In this document: positions 61,400 through 64,000 of the stretch, piece after piece | Position numbering within the stretch: position 1 is the first letter of the stretch | Layout: each line of letters starts with the position of its first letter | Origin: Hyaloscypha bicolor E | Taxonomy: Eukaryota > Ascomycota > Leotiomycetes > Helotiales > Hyaloscyphaceae | Length of the DNA: 64,000 nucleotides | Assembly (NCBI RefSeq): GCF_002865645.1 | Contig: NW_020194684.1 | Coordinates: forward strand, 3,945,952-4,009,951 | Direction: 5' to 3' | Notes under the pieces: model-generated | Told to the model about the DNA's origin: nothing | Seen by the model: only the letters and a program-made list of their open reading frames with translations | Database searches by the model: none | Translations under genes and position numbers: made by a program

Positions 61400-63184
61400 A
61401 TTATTAGTATTAATATATATCTTGTAGCTAAGAAGAGGGATTTTAAGGAGGGGCTTTCTAGAATAAAGCTACTAAATTATTACTATTAAGGCAAGTGTCA
61501 CGGTAAAACGTTGATGTGCGTAGAAGTTAATTAATTAATAGCCTTTCTAGGCAGGAACTAATTACAAAGGTAGTCACATTGGCTAGCTACGTCGAATGAC
61601 GTAATAGTAAGTAATAGTTCTTCCTTACTAGATTATCTTCTATTTCCGTATTTGTATTCTTATTTATTATAAATATAATTATATATATACTTCTCTTATT
61701 TCTTTATATATTACCTTATTAAGACTTACTAGCTTATAAGGCAAAATAATTTCATTATAAATCCTATATTTAATTACTTGCTTTTTAAGTTTAGTAAAGT
61801 AATCCGGAACTTGTTTATATTTTAATTAAAGTAAATTAATATATAAGCTCGGCTTCTATTATATATAATACGGGAAGTTTCTTAAATTAATAATAATATT
61901 ACAAGAACTAATAATGCCTTTAGTTTATTATTATATAATCTTTTCTAGATATTATATATATAACTAGTTAGAGTAATTTTAAAGAAATTAATTTATGAGT
62001 TTTTATTTTAGTAATTATTAAATACTTTAATACTAGCTATATTAAAACTATTTATTTTATTATTATTCCCGAAAATATTCCCGATAAGATTATTTTCTCT
62101 TTATTACTTTAACTTATTAAGTATCTTATTTAATATTATAACTCGCCTCTCGGTTTTCAAGCTTTATAATCCCAGCTTTTTTATAAGTAATTCAGGCTTA
62201 TATCTTAAAAAATAGGCCTCTGCTATACGGTACTCGCCCTCTTGTTTTACTTTAATAAGCCAGTTACCCTAAATATACTTTAAGTAAAGAATATATAAGT
62301 CCGATAAATAAATAATATTATTAGTATAATATTAGATAATCTTAGTATTTATTAGCTAAAAGGCAAAGATATTAGTAGCTATAAGGCTTATAACCTTTTT
62401 CTTAATTCGGATCTAATAATTAATCTTTATAAACCCGAGCTTTAGATTAAACTAAATAGATTTATTTAGCCCGTATATATATATTTTATTATTAATATAA
62501 AATATATTCTCTAGAAATTAAATATTTATAATATTAGTAAAACTAATATAATAATAAGCTTATAGTATATCTATACTATTTTATATATTCTAAAAATATT
62601 TAAATATATCTGGATTTTTAAAAATAGCTTTAAAAGTCTTATTATTATTTAATATTATTATAAAGGCTAATTTTTCAAGAATTAAAACATTAATAAATCG
62701 AATTACTTTTCATAAATAAATGAGAATAATAATAAGGGAAATAGTATTATATTAGCTAAAAGAAGTTCTTTTAAAATTTAGATAAAGTATATTAGAAAAA
62801 GAAATAAAGAAAAGAAAAGCCTCGAGTTCTAATATATATAAAAAATAAGAATTAGAATTAATATAAAAGTAGTTATATTAAGGAAATAATAATATTAGGA
62901 AACCGGAGTTAATAAAAGCCTTAATAAAGATAAGTTACTTAAATTAAAATAAATAATATTTTCTTTATAATCTTTAGAGAAGTTTCCTTTTTTTTCCCTG
63001 AAAACAAGTATATATAAGCATTTATAAAAAAGAAATATATATATATAATAAAGCTATAATATTATCTTTGAATAAAAGACCGAAGATATTATCTAATATA
63101 TAATAAGTTATATAATATTTATTAAATAGTAATAAGGCCTAAAAGCTTAAAAACAAGGCTATTAATTAATCGAATTCCGAGATA
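61400..63184. repeat. TA-rich repeat relic
   Basis: It is almost entirely A/T with dense TA dinucleotides and no coding potential, consistent with heavy RIP of an older transposable element. I could not identify the element. Confidence 0.65.
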
Positions 63185-63416
63185 TGTTACGGGTACGGCA
63201 TTCAGGGCTTGGAAAGCAAGGTAGAAGGTCCCTTACAAAAACGATTCAAAGCTAAGGAAGGGAAAGCTAGAATACAGGAGGCTGTGGGCTTAAGTGCACC
63301 CATAGTAAGCTAGCCCCTAAGGGGCCTAGCGTTCTAAATATCTCTATGCGCATTCCTATACTAGCTGTCAGGTGACTATATCAGGTAACCAGAACGTCGA
63401 AACCTGAACTATAACA
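63185..63416 (-). mobile_element. Solo LTR copy 2, 232 bp, opposite orientation
   Basis: It starts TGTTACGGGTAC on the plus strand and ends GAACTATAACA, with its own 5-bp duplication AGATA at 63180-63184 and 63417-63421. The length equals copy 1 and the sequence is its inverted relative. It is therefore an independent insertion rather than the far end of a TIR transposon. Confidence 0.88.
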
Positions 63417-64000
63417 AGATATATAGTTTATTATATTATGCGAGCTATATAAAAGTATTAATTTATTATAATATAATAAGTATATTTAAATTAAATAATT
63501 TTAATCTTTTAAGAAAGTATTAATCTAAATTATTATTTATCTTATATTTAAATCTTTAGTAAATTAATATTTGCCTTAATAATATCTTAATTTAATAGCT
63601 TATAATCTAGTAATAAGAGTAGTAATTTAATAATAAGTCCTTAAATAGAATTTTATTTTATAAGCTCGATATTTTTATAATAAAAACTTTGCTTTATAAT
63701 TAAGAAAAAGCTTTTTTAAATACTAGCCTTATTTCGAGAATATATTTCTTTTCTCTTATATTTTAGCCTCTAGAAAATACTAATAATACTTTTATAAAAT
63801 CCTTAATTTCCGGCTTTTTAAATTTATTATTAGTAAAAGTATTACTAGTAACCTAATAGAGTTTCTTATTTATAAAAAAGCAATTATTTAACTTTCTTAA
63901 TTGCTTTATAACTTAATAAAAGGAGAAATGGCAGAGTTTCAAGCCAGATATATAATATAAGCTAATATAAATAAGGAAATATTTTTAAAAAAAATTATTT
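63417..64000. repeat. TA-rich repeat relic to the window end
   Basis: Composition is as in the previous TA-rich block. No coding potential is seen. Confidence 0.6.

Noticed and set aside
61168..63416. A 2.25-kb TIR DNA transposon
   Set aside because: Each 232-bp end has its own distinct 5-bp target duplication and TG...CA ends, which fits two solo LTRs better.
1..64000. CRISPR arrays, bacterial operons or ribosome-binding sites
   Set aside because: The genes carry spliceosomal introns and fungal domain families; no CRISPR-like spaced repeats are seen.

Overview
The window comes from a filamentous ascomycete (Pezizomycotina). A Helotiales/Leotiomycetes-type genome is my best guess, at low confidence. 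The evidence is dense housekeeping genes with short 45-70 bp GT-AG introns, CFEM, HET and NB-ARC/TPR proteins that are typical of this subphylum, and long TA-rich blocks of repeat relics that look like the product of repeat-induced point mutation (RIP).

The left half (about 1-30.7 kb) is a conserved gene block: a neutral sphingomyelinase/ISC1-type phospholipase C (+), a SNF2-family ATPase (+), a type-II NADH dehydrogenase (-, with an apparent 1-nt frameshift before its conserved C-terminus), cullin-3 (-) divergent from a Zim17/Hep1 DNL zinc-finger protein (+), the ribosome-biogenesis scaffold Utp20 (-) divergent from a CWF19-like/Drn1 splicing-associated protein (+), an unknown P/Q-rich protein with a possible Myb/SANT N-terminus (-), and a secreted GH3 beta-glucosidase (-) in eight exons.

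The right half (about 30.7-64 kb) is accessory. It holds a decayed tandem-repeat locus (32.1-32.9 kb), an F-box-like gene with a decayed paralogue beside it, and a HET-NB-ARC-TPR NLR-like gene with seven near-identical 126-bp TPR units lying between 300-bp inverted repeats flanked by TA. Next comes a large secreted NucA/NucB-GH55 fusion gene, broken by a frameshift and by a 598-bp hAT MITE with a perfect 8-bp target duplication. A 3.2-kb hAT relic carries the same termini, and there is a second, unrelated hAT-type MITE. The remaining genes are a LysM + 3x hevein + 2x CFEM secreted protein and a small unknown gene. Three solo LTRs with exact 5-bp target duplications sit among the TA-rich relics.

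Functionally, the left half is ribosome, splicing, ubiquitin and mitochondrial housekeeping, bordered by a plant or fungal wall glucosidase. The right half looks like a fast-evolving recognition and secretion compartment (NLR, chitin-binding effector-like protein, wall hydrolase/nuclease) shaped by transposons. Exon boundaries were inferred by eye from GT-AG signals, frame continuity and family similarity; none was tested against transcripts.
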